A stretch of 64,000 nucleotides of DNA from a virus: positions 1 to 64,000 of IMG/VR virus record IMGVR_UViG_3300025127_000023, one strand, 5' to 3'. A model generated the notes under the pieces. It had not been told where the DNA came from and searched no databases. It saw only the letters and a list, made by a program, of their open reading frames with translations. The first letter of the stretch is position 1. Each line of letters begins with the position of its first letter. Positions 54,701 through 61,849 of this stretch are shown here, one piece after another. Both the position numbers and the translations under genes were made by a program.

Positions 54701-57700
54701 TCTTGGTTCTGTGCCGTGGCAGATGCACAAAGTTGGTGGCAATTATGTCAAGTTTGGTGAGAAAATCTATGGCAACACGCGATTCTCATTTGAAACAACA
54801 AACAATTCTATGTTCCCAATTATTCAAGCGCAAGAATTAGCGCACCCATCGTTGGCTGAACAATTCCCGTATGAAATACGCAACGCTCTTGCCATACCAA
54901 ACGAAGAGTTGCAGTTTGAACAAATGACTGTTGTTGACGATACAGGGCAAGAGCATACCCTTGCGGGAGGTTCACCGCTTGGTATTGTTGTTCGCGACTT
55001 TAGCAAAATACAAGACCGCGCAACAGAAGGACTTGCACCTGCTCTTGCAGGTTCGGGTGTTGAACCGAACATGAAGATTCAATTGCCAAACCATGACGGC
55101 ATTCCTTCAAACATTCTTGTTCGTAGCGGATATGACAGATTGCAAGCATACCAACACGAAACAATCGGTGATGGTGGACTACAACACCCATCGCAACCAA
55201 GCGCGTCTGTAAGCACTGCATTTGCAAGCGATGGCAAAACACCAACAACAGCCCCGTATTGGGAACAGTTGGGTTATGAACACATTGACCCTCACCCTAA
55301 CCTCTTCCCCGACAGCACCAACAAACTCAACGATGATGATATTCTCAAAACCTCATATGAGCCTCATGACCGCGCGTTGTATTTCCATATTACAAAGATG
55401 GGCTACTCATACACAGAACGCGAACCGCTTGGTATCGTCAATGGTGTAATGACACACAACCCTTTGACTGTTGCTGAAATAGGAAGCAATTTTATTGCTA
55501 CTAACGAAGACATTGAATCCTTCATATGGCAACAAAACCCTACTCGCGATGGACGATACTTCTTATCAATTAACGGAACAATTGCTACATTTACAGGATT
55601 GCAAGATGCAAGCGGGGGAGGGGGTTCACCAAAGAGAAGGTTTAGCGGAGTTGTGTTCGCACCGGACTTTACAGCCAAAGCCGATGATACCATCAAGCCA
55701 TCGTATTACATTCCCGCAGGAACAACAAGGCACTTTGCGGCTCGCAGATTGCGCGACCACGCAGAAGTAAGTGGCAACAGCCCGGACAAACCGCTTACCA
55801 ATTGGGCGAGCGTAGGAGCAGGTGTCAGCCCCGCTACTGTTGTTCGTAGTGCTAACAAACTCACACCAATGCCTTTGCCGCGCATGGGACATCATTATGT
55901 CACGCCAACGATGGCAACCATGCCGGGTCATTTGGCTCACCCTGTTTATCAAACACAAGGACAGAAATCCTTTGCTTGTTCTGCCGCAACAATTTCTTCC
56001 GAAGCAGAAGAAGGATATGCCAATGTAAAAGAGCATCGCGATACGCTTGTTTGGTTCTCCGGCACAACTGCACCATCTCCACCAAGCGATGTTCACGGCG
56101 ATGGATTTACCTTGATGACCGAAACCAAAATCCGATTTGACGGTTATGGCATTGCAGATGACAGCGCGGCTTGCAATGCGGCAGGAGGACACAGAATTAC
56201 TCTTGAGAAGGGAACGAATTACAATACATCGTGGAACTTCCCCGACCCAATGGAAGTAGGTGCATATCAAATTGTTATTCAGCCCAACTTGTTCAGTCAG
56301 CAAGTCATGGGTAACAATGCAAACACAGTGTTTGGTTCAACAAACGCGCCTGTCAATGCGTCGGGTGTAGCGCAAACAACAAAGCCACTGCTAACCGACC
56401 AACTTGTAGCGACGGTTGTATCACTCCAATGGAACACCGACAGATTTGACCTCATTCTTTCGGAAGCAACAATGGCTGATGTGCGCGGTTGCGAAATCTA
56501 TCTCAACGAAATTATGTTTGATATTGACCCATCATCGCGCGAACAATTTACCAACATACCTATGCTTGGTTTGCAAAATCCGTTTGGTATCAATGCGTCA
56601 TCATCCGGCGCATTTACTCGCCGTTCACTACCTTATCACCCTAACATGTTCCGACGCGCTACTCCTGCTCGCACAATCACAGTTCCGTGGTGGGCTGTTG
56701 CTTACGCAACTCCCGGTGGTGGTTATCCGGTTATGTCAAACGGAGGTTGGGGAATGACTGAACATTACCATCCCGACGACTATTACCATTTTTGCCGTTC
56801 AACACTTGGCGGAGTTGGCTGTCAATTGACAATGACCGGCTATCCTTCTCATTACCTTGATGTTTATACCGAGTATCTTGTGTCGCTAACACCGACATGT
56901 ATTATCAAGCGTCTTGACAATGGTTCAAACCCTACAACGCGCAAAATCTATGTTGACAACAACGCTTTGTTCCCTCTTGTCGGTCAAGACTACAAGAACC
57001 ATAAGTTAGCAATTGAAGGCACAGACGGAGTAGTTTACAATTTACCATATCAATATCGCGGATATTCAAGCAACCCAACAGCAGGTAGCAACACAACAGT
57101 GTTTGAGGGCGTGTCAGCCTCCGCGTATGTTTGGGGTAAAATTGCAGAAGGTGCTACGGTTCGCTTAACCGGACCATCGGCTACGCTTAACGCAGGAGAA
57201 GTTTACACAAACTCCGAAGAAAGCGTAGCCACAAGAAACCTACCTCAACTTCTAACAGGAACGCGCGATACCAATTCTGCTAATCCTGCGGACGCGTATT
57301 TGTGTCTATGGCATTACAATCTTGGTCGCCCAATGACATGGTTTTCGGATTCCGTAGCAAATAGAGCGAGTCCAAACGACCCTGCTTACAACCACGCGGC
57401 TCACAACCACTTGCCGGAACACTTTGAAACAGTCCACTACCATGAGTTTGTTTACGCAATGAGCGATGGGCCATTCAAGTTCCGTATGCGCGGTTGGGAC
57501 GGACCCGGAGATGGATTGGTTTACGATTGGACCGATTCAAACTTCCCTCACCAAGCAGGAACAGATTCAATGACTTCTCCGCGAGAATATCACTACGGTG
57601 CATTTTGGCCGGGCGGTCATCGCTTTGGCGCACAAATGAGTTCTCTCACTCTTTACGGAACAGCATCGGTTGGTTGGAATCCGACTATTCAAATTGATAA

Positions 57701-59720
57701 CGGAACAAGCGGACTTGCAAACAAAGGTTTGCAGATTACTGAAACAGACCCCGCAACCATTACCGATAGTATAAATAGTGTCAGCACAAAACGACGCATA
57801 CCTCTTGGTTATCGCGTATCAGTGCGACAACCATACAACCGTCCGCGTTGGGCTATCAAAGGCGGTCAAGGTTTGCGCGACCCGTATGCTTCTTATCACT
57901 TCAATGTTGATGGGCCATTTGTATCACAAGAAGCGGGGACAGGTAGCACATTTACAGAAACGGGCGGTGGTGGTGGAGCATCAGCAGTTAATTCATCAGT
58001 AAATTACACCTCATCATACACAGGTATTCTTGAACGCCACACTAACGCAAGCGCGCTAATTGGTAGCGATTTGAAAGGACAGCAAGTAAAATACAGTGAT
58101 GGTCGCAGAATGACAAAATCATTTGGTTGCGCAGTGCGCAACATCGTCAATCCAACAACAGCATTTAGACTATTTCATGGCGATACACCGGCAGGTCTTG
58201 AAGGCACAAATGTTGTCAATCAAAGAGTTAGCCTTGCGCTTGCTCAAGCACACTACATGGTGGATTGGTGGGGCAACACTGCCGGAGAAGAAGTGCGTCG
58301 CTTCCCTGTTCGCGGATTTGGTGTGCGCCCGTCTTGGGACCCCGAAGACTCATACAACGCAAACGACAGAACAGTGAGCGATGAACCAATGGTGGCGCAA
58401 AGGTCAAACACAGGCGCGGCGTTAGCCGTTGTGGACTTTTACAATCCTGCAACAGCAAAGCGTGTAGGCGACCGAGGCGATGGGCGCGGTGCAAGATGGC
58501 CTTCTGTTTTTAATGAAGATGTATTGCAATCAGTTGATACCGCGCTACAATTGTCCGGTATGGTGTTATCTCATCATACCTCCGAACCTCCATTTACAAA
58601 CGGGTTTATTCGCCCGTCTAACCTTGAACTTCAATCATACGAACTACCTCGCGGAATTAGCAACAGGTTGCAAATCAACGCTGATGATGGATTACTTCAA
58701 CCTGCGGCAATGGTTGGTTCTAACACTGCGGCAACAGAAAACAAGTTCTTACCGGATGGCATGTCTATTCAAGAACCAATATCGCGGACTTCACCGAAAA
58801 TTGGTATTGATGCTCACACGCTCGGACAGGAAGACAAGACATACGCAATTATAGGAACAGAAGCGGTTAGTCTGCATACCGACCGCGCGGTAGGTCAACG
58901 ATTTATTTTGGAAGGTGGCATTGGAACAGCGAATAGAAACATATCCGACTACGATTTGACAGTGTTAAATCTATCAAACAACAACAAACAGGTTATGAGG
59001 TTCGGACAAACGCATGGTGTTCCTGCTCTCGGTGGTTCGTTCATCCTTGAAGTGTCATCTTACACTGCACCTATCAGCGATTTGGGTTGGGGTCGCGCTG
59101 GTGCAAGCGCGAGCAACAGAAGTAGTAATCCGTATCAAACAACCGACAACAATCCGGTTGGTGTAGGTGCTGTTAGAACAAACACAAATGACAAATCAAT
59201 CAAGTTCTTGTTGCGCCCTGTTAGAGTGTTAGACCACAAGCACATTGAGATATTCCGAACAGACAGAACTCACTTTTTGAGTGCAACAGCAGGTGGTCGT
59301 TATGGAGTATTTACCTACGATACTCCTTCCGCAAGAGCAACGGAAGGCACATCAACTTACCTGCGAAGCACTAATCCATCACAAAACAACGCGCCTTATC
59401 CTCCGGTCTATTTGTTTGATGAAGGGTCAAGCACTGCCGCGCCTGTAAGTTTTGGTCCAAAACTACCGGGTAGTAAATCACCGTCATTTACACTTACGCT
59501 TAAACAAGCAGTGACAAGAATGATTGTAAGCACAAACACGCTACAACATTATCGTGGCGACGCAAGCAGAAAGCAATCAGTCAGCAACAGCAATGAGTCT
59601 TTCATCCGTCATAATTTTTCAGTGCAACCAAGATTTACACAAATGCTTTATCCGGGCGATAACCAAAACACAGCAAGCCACGCAAGCGAAAGCAATAGAG
59701 CAGACAATAATTTGGATTGA
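42747..59720 (+). CDS. Giant tail-tip/fibre adhesin-like protein (5,657 residues)
   Basis: A single uninterrupted reading frame of 5,657 residues, ATG 42747 overlapping the previous stop (TAATG) behind GGTGGG. Residues about 40-225 are a LamG/concanavalin-like jelly roll (FTIEAWVSPDCGGIIATKEG; LYHMCGVFTGEQVKLYVNGE; DLYIGGQGG), a carbohydrate-binding type of fold. Around residues 2225-2315 and 2725-2940 are repeats with GTGYAVGD, GAGYAVGD and GTGYSVGD cores, known from phage fibre proteins. The rest is beta-rich, Asn/Thr/Gly/His-rich and unrecognised. No signal peptide, membrane segment or obvious protease or lysozyme signature was noticed. It probably forms the tail tip and host-binding apparatus. 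It is among the longest viral proteins, taking 17 kb. Confidence 0.9.
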   Translation: MSMFGKTSHALYFNGVSDSVVCPQGGFTQTGHKLIDGSGNVARTSAHVVNDGDALQHAFSKNQALTSFTIEAWVSPDCGGIIATKEGSFTLRMGSVGAPAPASFEVVLDNGVSVAAHSKHNYPTNAESFIANNNGVSTAQRELYHMCGVFTGEQVKLYVNGEVMATEKLNGKYRTKINDQDLYIGGQGGEYRGYIESVHWQRGPKSTDLKPIAFMKGSSTIGLWRFEEPVEIDDNVYHIKSNALAGATTLTLDTTQVQTLYRSISGKSDTFTGTYTPESLGNYRVMNSTQNTVVDVAHSQINLLINPTGTDINTTLPNSKPPERVRLLSIQSTGTITVSSTHLDFNTTPTNGLRGILHARTAYHVGNNLAHDSTIVVIRSDLLIDSQSGKPYQMQGMGTQAIDRNGSMVVDESGNDFHGFVYSRRCSINEGGNPFTVSAANWTVDDRFQIGHNGRHRYNHTEGHSFLRMLPPTSKEVIERTIDGVADSMRATFPAAHIGIKEQLPINSRVSMSYTAFTGSIRRIKTDATTTHVVLNGMRTHALNKDGVLAIGVDDIRPFLLKGFGVDNVDDDSTTHKMHLLPEDKSRIAIMEVSGISSLPYVEIHYNAIDLTGSKMGVNKPCLLVEKTVPSANTSIDGDTVAGHIATAVGATIHSAGGIVSISKDSVGDAHTVMNPHRLIGDNTGGTEKEIEMDESRLPAVYTPTNAEDLPQSAPIAIPSSNEETSHPSVYHRLILYPNGRAQSDPPINEAPAHYQEQVQFASQQGAAFEVFDVIDNYQLNNEHHIIIQPAQKNRSMQLSRTVGASDDPNDHTFASLEFIQGQGRVNSFQVVEKKGSREVVLRARGLMADVADQSATYTGDASPDSHGVKEIMPGAPVVAITLGGAGQGAINTKPSWDPSSLSRVGWNTRRACGAIITATQNTSTGSLDWPFVKTATITVAPLNNESPNLGSWGTYCFPPVGKIYLDNGACAHYISRTGTDFTFDLEANAYALKYGREGVFLNANGTTADSFHAWKLANTIKPGTQILVDDKFDEQSICADGTTVNDRLFQSLGTISHDYQLGTQYASTRALVEIPIFPNQFFENREAGIFPGPDNSMKLHLDATMTAHTWCPSPVGRRSQNRNARDDEIFGPYYERNYNDEPIRVEVAKVYQQTVSGSIGYFARLIPTHMTRVPHSSLTASGSVRGMNGQNWLRKVYLENGEWCYYVINDASPRNDTTNSRIELLTFATHHSENFFQDIQAGSVLTIGQLPYKVFKPLASDTSQNTKTSANEYRRPYYYDRANMQTQGGNLDYGLRQYVSAIEFKAGPLSNPHLPRIETGVAQIKVLSVVAVGPPTVVEFENFKGVLPKGELPTNYFYSYINLANGDVGTIVYQSSTEETQVSIVHGGTAPVAGDIIEITGITSSTEYPQTIQDGCLNATWNYPFCPGGLRYGDTIWMNMHYTNPHAIEGLFAKSRGVLNEHDVWNGFNGGKGELATQARDSLPIENFLIGNTCIETARNFVQHVNKTIELNWTELGHSTNPPVVAYLDPYLSTEQHSRVLLYDVAHDREFIAFHDLHMQVQSSAATPIINELDVAAGFATQRKDKNPARGSPITQTINSVSYGFEVMQGHSQFIEGAYAHASWYLMDYGYQTASTGQFSKANRQTPHIVKTTSLINSKEHDRLEPSVLDNAQAQLRHAENMLHNDSAKIRANASDAYKFTSRFFDTPDGTRVIPAFLCMKGNRSSNITSINSNNESARLQNLPHWYAMDFTRRLTVDFGEVGIRDGVTDIEAAAKEIVRLINQAGAKNGKSSQRRPSDQYPGEGERFDINRRAVSASGENTFEPSDPTSAHHHADFATTGSTHDPAPFWDDSAFTSYDRGSHMGYLRAHIGRVVEDIDGNEGFSIIIHSTVPGATGRNFCVWMDNSKGQTEYKPQYLIGHGGHFRNFFCSQPEISGENMHPAPMPIDKNGKPFAPITTLRQHLPIDEAHGDAKNSQNLGSDEELNTNTAPTLNDEGGSTPNSEATTGRNSNTINMESFEDEGQKYAVREGLTRGTTASARVNFGGIVAAGIPGFCGDAGKWGFGENADAENRFRNIYGQNVPTTHNGYSVYSSYVPSNEIDGDNLGVGTDLYGLKLTDHLGKNHIIRYVYRQNDVEYTHKNTAIPPTADEEIVIHFDDRDVSQGGFTIGSRMWGYGASGTPVEELQPTSSSQKKVWRGNTFRGVYAPNSAYSVTVSPKTVLKTGSLSGTGHAFTAGTSGYAAATTYNVIMQSRIGGAAGSGGQIQVTVNGSGQVTGISALTTAGTGYAVGDVLIIDGGSRDATITVASVTASANYAHPSTLILNEAVGCGIDNTGIWHNLPNVDDVLGWLGFPDSGLIWVAIDDGNNTSATVHAGPAGLVYRYEGRTHNSKTGTHAFFGLTGPGADDLDTFFNVNTQGPLSTADAKNPVTISPFLNQTTLITDELMAAATAAAFDFEGEDGEVMYFDCSKMFTPDGRTYADWMGEKAQTAIAIKAFNPKKNILPLKDLFSIELSRDYGILSSSAETSASASGVSGAGANPHMGGLTRQEINEGVMFDAGYLPETLLNITTRYRGHNANTATPVIVDSNNNPINVNNWRKHLRGDYHTRYRGDHITPTFNNMPIKLVEASRGGIEFATSAGGGGQNWNEEEAYETHTLIGSGSGARHGLYFDWRGARLAKDFVRKGAGYETGDTYALYGYETRVGEGAITKGVFNGDGLDYVNSGGLQGGGFTITNGGTGYNQSGFYDVEAITGNGVGGKVNITVSGSNVILSIPNVHHFETGAGYAVGDTFKVLAGNLDSIITITAVSGINYNPGPLSVTGTGAADIQLQVNAFGKPIGFAGFVNAGTGYSVGDTFLITGTGATNNAVFTVTEVSGGMGTGYASSTTYNLQVGGVTKGQARLKVDSAGVIEGIEAFVQPLEYGLTYSQALDVVGSPGSGGKIQIAVPFSANFTVGVVSPIDRYEDQDYRWGADGSYLLGPVGRHRAFATNNLDPTSSPNYNPAGVQQFGREFAWTEPTKLFLTEQFSVLVYPIGDKYMFLGADTTEGIEQIWRLQLEKSYQVGLGSRVQNVEGIDGRTLRLFGQRYKDTTNRIAGIRLDGSKNGEPLTYFRGAHDSADHSIPLYFGGGFSGVTLDINDGSKTDYTEHNEHPYASGPTGSAGMQDIGEKMGAYALLDTTAMMAMFPGTPLCDQMHGSTIPPFANQDAILSTDMDAGANSHTIPNSMTYTDVKITQPAPIVLRFAHPYARYTDSNNSVAYIIFGPGQAAPKHWKGESQSMTTSVEPSGKWTVAAKHYMTQNGASNTFNLLTESGLGLPNELSNTTLNGGTDQFLPRTTAYNTRDVGAHKLFTHWETPLGSPNTNFNQASSLHSLYVSNHFGDASTLDTAATIYAHPYSHYRIQPRFVNNAYSISLASKQSVAQFHLDGGYSPGGSWFDDTIRKNPPHPITSAIIQQSQTATVNGVVITTGLNATMFRVGSQVATGYDKDVDEANPPTDTFLIDATRCQNSEELGAVIAAAINTWPGPANLKAIGGSFLPSFQDAQRQDKYGWVDCLALNAYDGTHGIITASNTLPDTLPDSGWIRVSNKVGGGTDVFYAHYSNRTSTQFILGPNYRSNQNVLEDPTKSTSSGGAQYGVVSSLTPSGHRIYVWSKTGNLRWDNGAQESLIGSRNTGATAADAPTNSAYDHFAATQVHFSGVVDAVDRTRAVGAVGWHGERYSYLNSLTVDGKIAAGLGAWLPASGFNPYGPSQTCHTINTIKHSITASVNEISNYNVVFSIDSHPATSGTHQRHYVAISYEGDLPIIAKAARNGQSTCGDMLQMKWRDTGTGTATMGGTVVAYHNERFNNDRYSAESNAGPHVEAFYDSQTRNPLDPDAAMQSGASTQATLFQMDACLFPTGDLFFNSDYNPGVKNWSEGTETEHLFDNEDAISRSKGFTDYGNHLDNIMTYGKTRYAGRNFFVEHVVWKRMSGGNITLPAPNARGLGSVPWQMHKVGGNYVKFGEKIYGNTRFSFETTNNSMFPIIQAQELAHPSLAEQFPYEIRNALAIPNEELQFEQMTVVDDTGQEHTLAGGSPLGIVVRDFSKIQDRATEGLAPALAGSGVEPNMKIQLPNHDGIPSNILVRSGYDRLQAYQHETIGDGGLQHPSQPSASVSTAFASDGKTPTTAPYWEQLGYEHIDPHPNLFPDSTNKLNDDDILKTSYEPHDRALYFHITKMGYSYTEREPLGIVNGVMTHNPLTVAEIGSNFIATNEDIESFIWQQNPTRDGRYFLSINGTIATFTGLQDASGGGGSPKRRFSGVVFAPDFTAKADDTIKPSYYIPAGTTRHFAARRLRDHAEVSGNSPDKPLTNWASVGAGVSPATVVRSANKLTPMPLPRMGHHYVTPTMATMPGHLAHPVYQTQGQKSFACSAATISSEAEEGYANVKEHRDTLVWFSGTTAPSPPSDVHGDGFTLMTETKIRFDGYGIADDSAACNAAGGHRITLEKGTNYNTSWNFPDPMEVGAYQIVIQPNLFSQQVMGNNANTVFGSTNAPVNASGVAQTTKPLLTDQLVATVVSLQWNTDRFDLILSEATMADVRGCEIYLNEIMFDIDPSSREQFTNIPMLGLQNPFGINASSSGAFTRRSLPYHPNMFRRATPARTITVPWWAVAYATPGGGYPVMSNGGWGMTEHYHPDDYYHFCRSTLGGVGCQLTMTGYPSHYLDVYTEYLVSLTPTCIIKRLDNGSNPTTRKIYVDNNALFPLVGQDYKNHKLAIEGTDGVVYNLPYQYRGYSSNPTAGSNTTVFEGVSASAYVWGKIAEGATVRLTGPSATLNAGEVYTNSEESVATRNLPQLLTGTRDTNSANPADAYLCLWHYNLGRPMTWFSDSVANRASPNDPAYNHAAHNHLPEHFETVHYHEFVYAMSDGPFKFRMRGWDGPGDGLVYDWTDSNFPHQAGTDSMTSPREYHYGAFWPGGHRFGAQMSSLTLYGTASVGWNPTIQIDNGTSGLANKGLQITETDPATITDSINSVSTKRRIPLGYRVSVRQPYNRPRWAIKGGQGLRDPYASYHFNVDGPFVSQEAGTGSTFTETGGGGGASAVNSSVNYTSSYTGILERHTNASALIGSDLKGQQVKYSDGRRMTKSFGCAVRNIVNPTTAFRLFHGDTPAGLEGTNVVNQRVSLALAQAHYMVDWWGNTAGEEVRRFPVRGFGVRPSWDPEDSYNANDRTVSDEPMVAQRSNTGAALAVVDFYNPATAKRVGDRGDGRGARWPSVFNEDVLQSVDTALQLSGMVLSHHTSEPPFTNGFIRPSNLELQSYELPRGISNRLQINADDGLLQPAAMVGSNTAATENKFLPDGMSIQEPISRTSPKIGIDAHTLGQEDKTYAIIGTEAVSLHTDRAVGQRFILEGGIGTANRNISDYDLTVLNLSNNNKQVMRFGQTHGVPALGGSFILEVSSYTAPISDLGWGRAGASASNRSSNPYQTTDNNPVGVGAVRTNTNDKSIKFLLRPVRVLDHKHIEIFRTDRTHFLSATAGGRYGVFTYDTPSARATEGTSTYLRSTNPSQNNAPYPPVYLFDEGSSTAAPVSFGPKLPGSKSPSFTLTLKQAVTRMIVSTNTLQHYRGDASRKQSVSNSNESFIRHNFSVQPRFTQMLYPGDNQNTASHASESNRADNNLD

Positions 59721-59725
59721 TTTAC

Positions 59726-61501
59726 ATGTCTTACGCAATACCTTCACCAACAAACGCAACCTATGTTGCGCGACCTACGGGAAGAAGTGATGCTGTTCAT
59801 GATGAAGTTGCAAGCAAAATACAGCAACCGAAGTTTGTTGATAATGCAGTTCACCATGTTCGCTACGAAGCGGCATCTATTGGTGATACAAACGACAGAA
59901 CAACAGTGATAAAAAAGCCATTACCAAACGATTTTGCAATGACGCATGAGCGAAGATACACTTACGCAGAAGAAGAATCAGCATTGCGTTTATCTCATGT
60001 TGATAGGAACACACAGCCGTATTACAACGGCGAGTTGATGACAACCACTTCAACACTGCCCCCACTACTTCTTGATGCAGAAGACGCAGGAAACAGATTA
60101 GCACCCGAACGAATTATTGATACAGAATATGGTTCGCGCTTGATACTCAAGAACATGAGAGGTAAAACATTGGAAGATTTCAAAATGGGACAAACAACTC
60201 ACTTTCGTTTAGCGCACATGATTTCTGTTGGATTGAGAACCACCGACCTTGTTGAGAGATTATTCACCAACTCACTACACGGATTAAACAGTGTAAGTAT
60301 CGGCTTACCTATGAACGCGGCAAACAACAGTCCAAGCAGACTAAAGCACAGCAGAACATTTCTCGCAAAGGACTTCTATGACACAGCCATTCCTGCCGCA
60401 ATACGCGCAGTAGCAAGACACGACCATTACTCCTTGTTCCATGACAGGTTCGGCAATTTCATCTATGCTCCAAAAATGTTCAAGGTGATTGATAGAGAAA
60501 TAGGGCAGAAGCGCGGTGCAGGTTCGGTTTCAAGCGACCCAATCACAGAATCAGCAAACAGAATTATGTTGCAGGGTAAACCACAAGCACTGAATGATGA
60601 AATCTCAATCATCGTTGATGATGCAGAAGCGCAGAAAAAAGAAGGAGTAATCCGACAAATGAGAGTTCGCGATGCAACAGCAACAAATATCACAAAGGGT
60701 CGCAGAAGCGCAAATCAGTTTTTGAGGCTTAACAGAAAAGCGCAAGGTGCAATTAAAACAGACCAACACGCGCGCTCTTGGGATTTAGAACCGGGCGAAG
60801 TTGTTGATTTCAAAGCACCATCGTCCGATGTAAACACCAAGAAAGCAATTATTGAATTAACGCACGAATCTATTGGTGAGTCAGCATTCCAACTTGCGTC
60901 TTACGAAAGTGGACTTGAAGGTGTCATCAACGCATTTGCTGATGACGCGGACGCAGATAGTGAAGACAAAGCACCGGACAGGTCAAACCAAATACAGGTC
61001 ATTGAAAAAAGCGGTGTAGGTCGCGCACAATTCAAAACGATAGGTGCAGTGTCAACGCGAACAGTATCAGCCACAACTGCGAGAATCAAAACAGACGCGA
61101 CTATTACTCACGCCAACCTTGCTCCGAATGTGCATTCGGGTTTTCTTATCGGGCATCGCCATGCAGATATGACAGGCGCAAGCCGTGGTGCAATTGGCAG
61201 TGGTTTCTCAAAGAGAACAAGCGGAACATTCAGCACTACAACAATTACAGTGGGGGCAAACGAAACAGACCCATTCCCAAGTGCAGGGTATCTAACATTG
61301 ATTTTCATTGATGCGACACCAACTTACAGCGTCGCGACAGTCGCATACACCGGCAAAACGGCCACTACCTTTACGGGCGTTAGCATTGTAGCCCCAAGTG
61401 GCGGAACCATACCCGCGACCATTAGCGAAATTAAATTACTACGACCACGCGCGCATGAAATGAGGACTGTAAAGACATTGAAGAAAACGAGGAGATTGTA
61501 A
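59726..61501 (+). CDS. Putative tail fibre/tip-associated protein
   Basis: A 591-residue protein, ATG 59726, five bases after the giant gene's stop (an in-frame TTG at 59717 overlaps it). Polar, rich in Ser/Thr/Arg/His. It contains PQALNDEISIIVDDAEAQKK and HARSWDLEPGEVVDFKAPSS in the middle, which look like a tip beta domain, and a final Thr/Ala/Val-rich beta part. It is directly coupled to the giant gene and likely co-assembles with it at the tail tip. No specific family recognised. Confidence 0.7.
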   Translation: MSYAIPSPTNATYVARPTGRSDAVHDEVASKIQQPKFVDNAVHHVRYEAASIGDTNDRTTVIKKPLPNDFAMTHERRYTYAEEESALRLSHVDRNTQPYYNGELMTTTSTLPPLLLDAEDAGNRLAPERIIDTEYGSRLILKNMRGKTLEDFKMGQTTHFRLAHMISVGLRTTDLVERLFTNSLHGLNSVSIGLPMNAANNSPSRLKHSRTFLAKDFYDTAIPAAIRAVARHDHYSLFHDRFGNFIYAPKMFKVIDREIGQKRGAGSVSSDPITESANRIMLQGKPQALNDEISIIVDDAEAQKKEGVIRQMRVRDATATNITKGRRSANQFLRLNRKAQGAIKTDQHARSWDLEPGEVVDFKAPSSDVNTKKAIIELTHESIGESAFQLASYESGLEGVINAFADDADADSEDKAPDRSNQIQVIEKSGVGRAQFKTIGAVSTRTVSATTARIKTDATITHANLAPNVHSGFLIGHRHADMTGASRGAIGSGFSKRTSGTFSTTTITVGANETDPFPSAGYLTLIFIDATPTYSVATVAYTGKTATTFTGVSIVAPSGGTIPATISEIKLLRPRAHEMRTVKTLKKTRRL

Positions 61502-61848
61502 TGCCGATGCTAAATGCCGTAAAACGAAGACTTGTTGAGAACCTTGCAGGTCTTGTCAATGAGTTGCACATTGGAAGCGACGGAACAGTAGCCTCATCGG
61601 AAGACGGAGGCGCAAGAACAATGGCTCGCGTTAGCCCCACGGTAACGATTATTGACGACAGCAGTATTTTGATTGAGGGTTCATTTAACACATCGCATGT
61701 TTTTTCAACGCCTATCAAAGAAGTTTACTTGCAATACAAAGACCCTACAACGGGAGAGTTTGTGCCTGTTTACCGCGCAGATATTAACCCGCTAACCAAG
61801 AACGCACAGAACGAAGTGCGATTTTCATTCATTATGGAGTTAGATTGA
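61501..61848 (+). CDS. Small tail protein, function unknown
   Basis: A 115-residue protein whose ATG shares an A with the previous stop (TAATG). An N-terminal helix (MLNAVKRRLVENLAGLVNEL) is followed by a beta sandwich-like part (ARVSPTVTIIDDSSILIEGS; IKEVYLQYKDPTTGEFVPVY; NEVRFSFIMELD). It looks like a small fibre or tip accessory protein. Confidence 0.75.
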   Translation: MPMLNAVKRRLVENLAGLVNELHIGSDGTVASSEDGGARTMARVSPTVTIIDDSSILIEGSFNTSHVFSTPIKEVYLQYKDPTTGEFVPVYRADINPLTKNAQNEVRFSFIMELD

Positions 61849-61849
61849 G

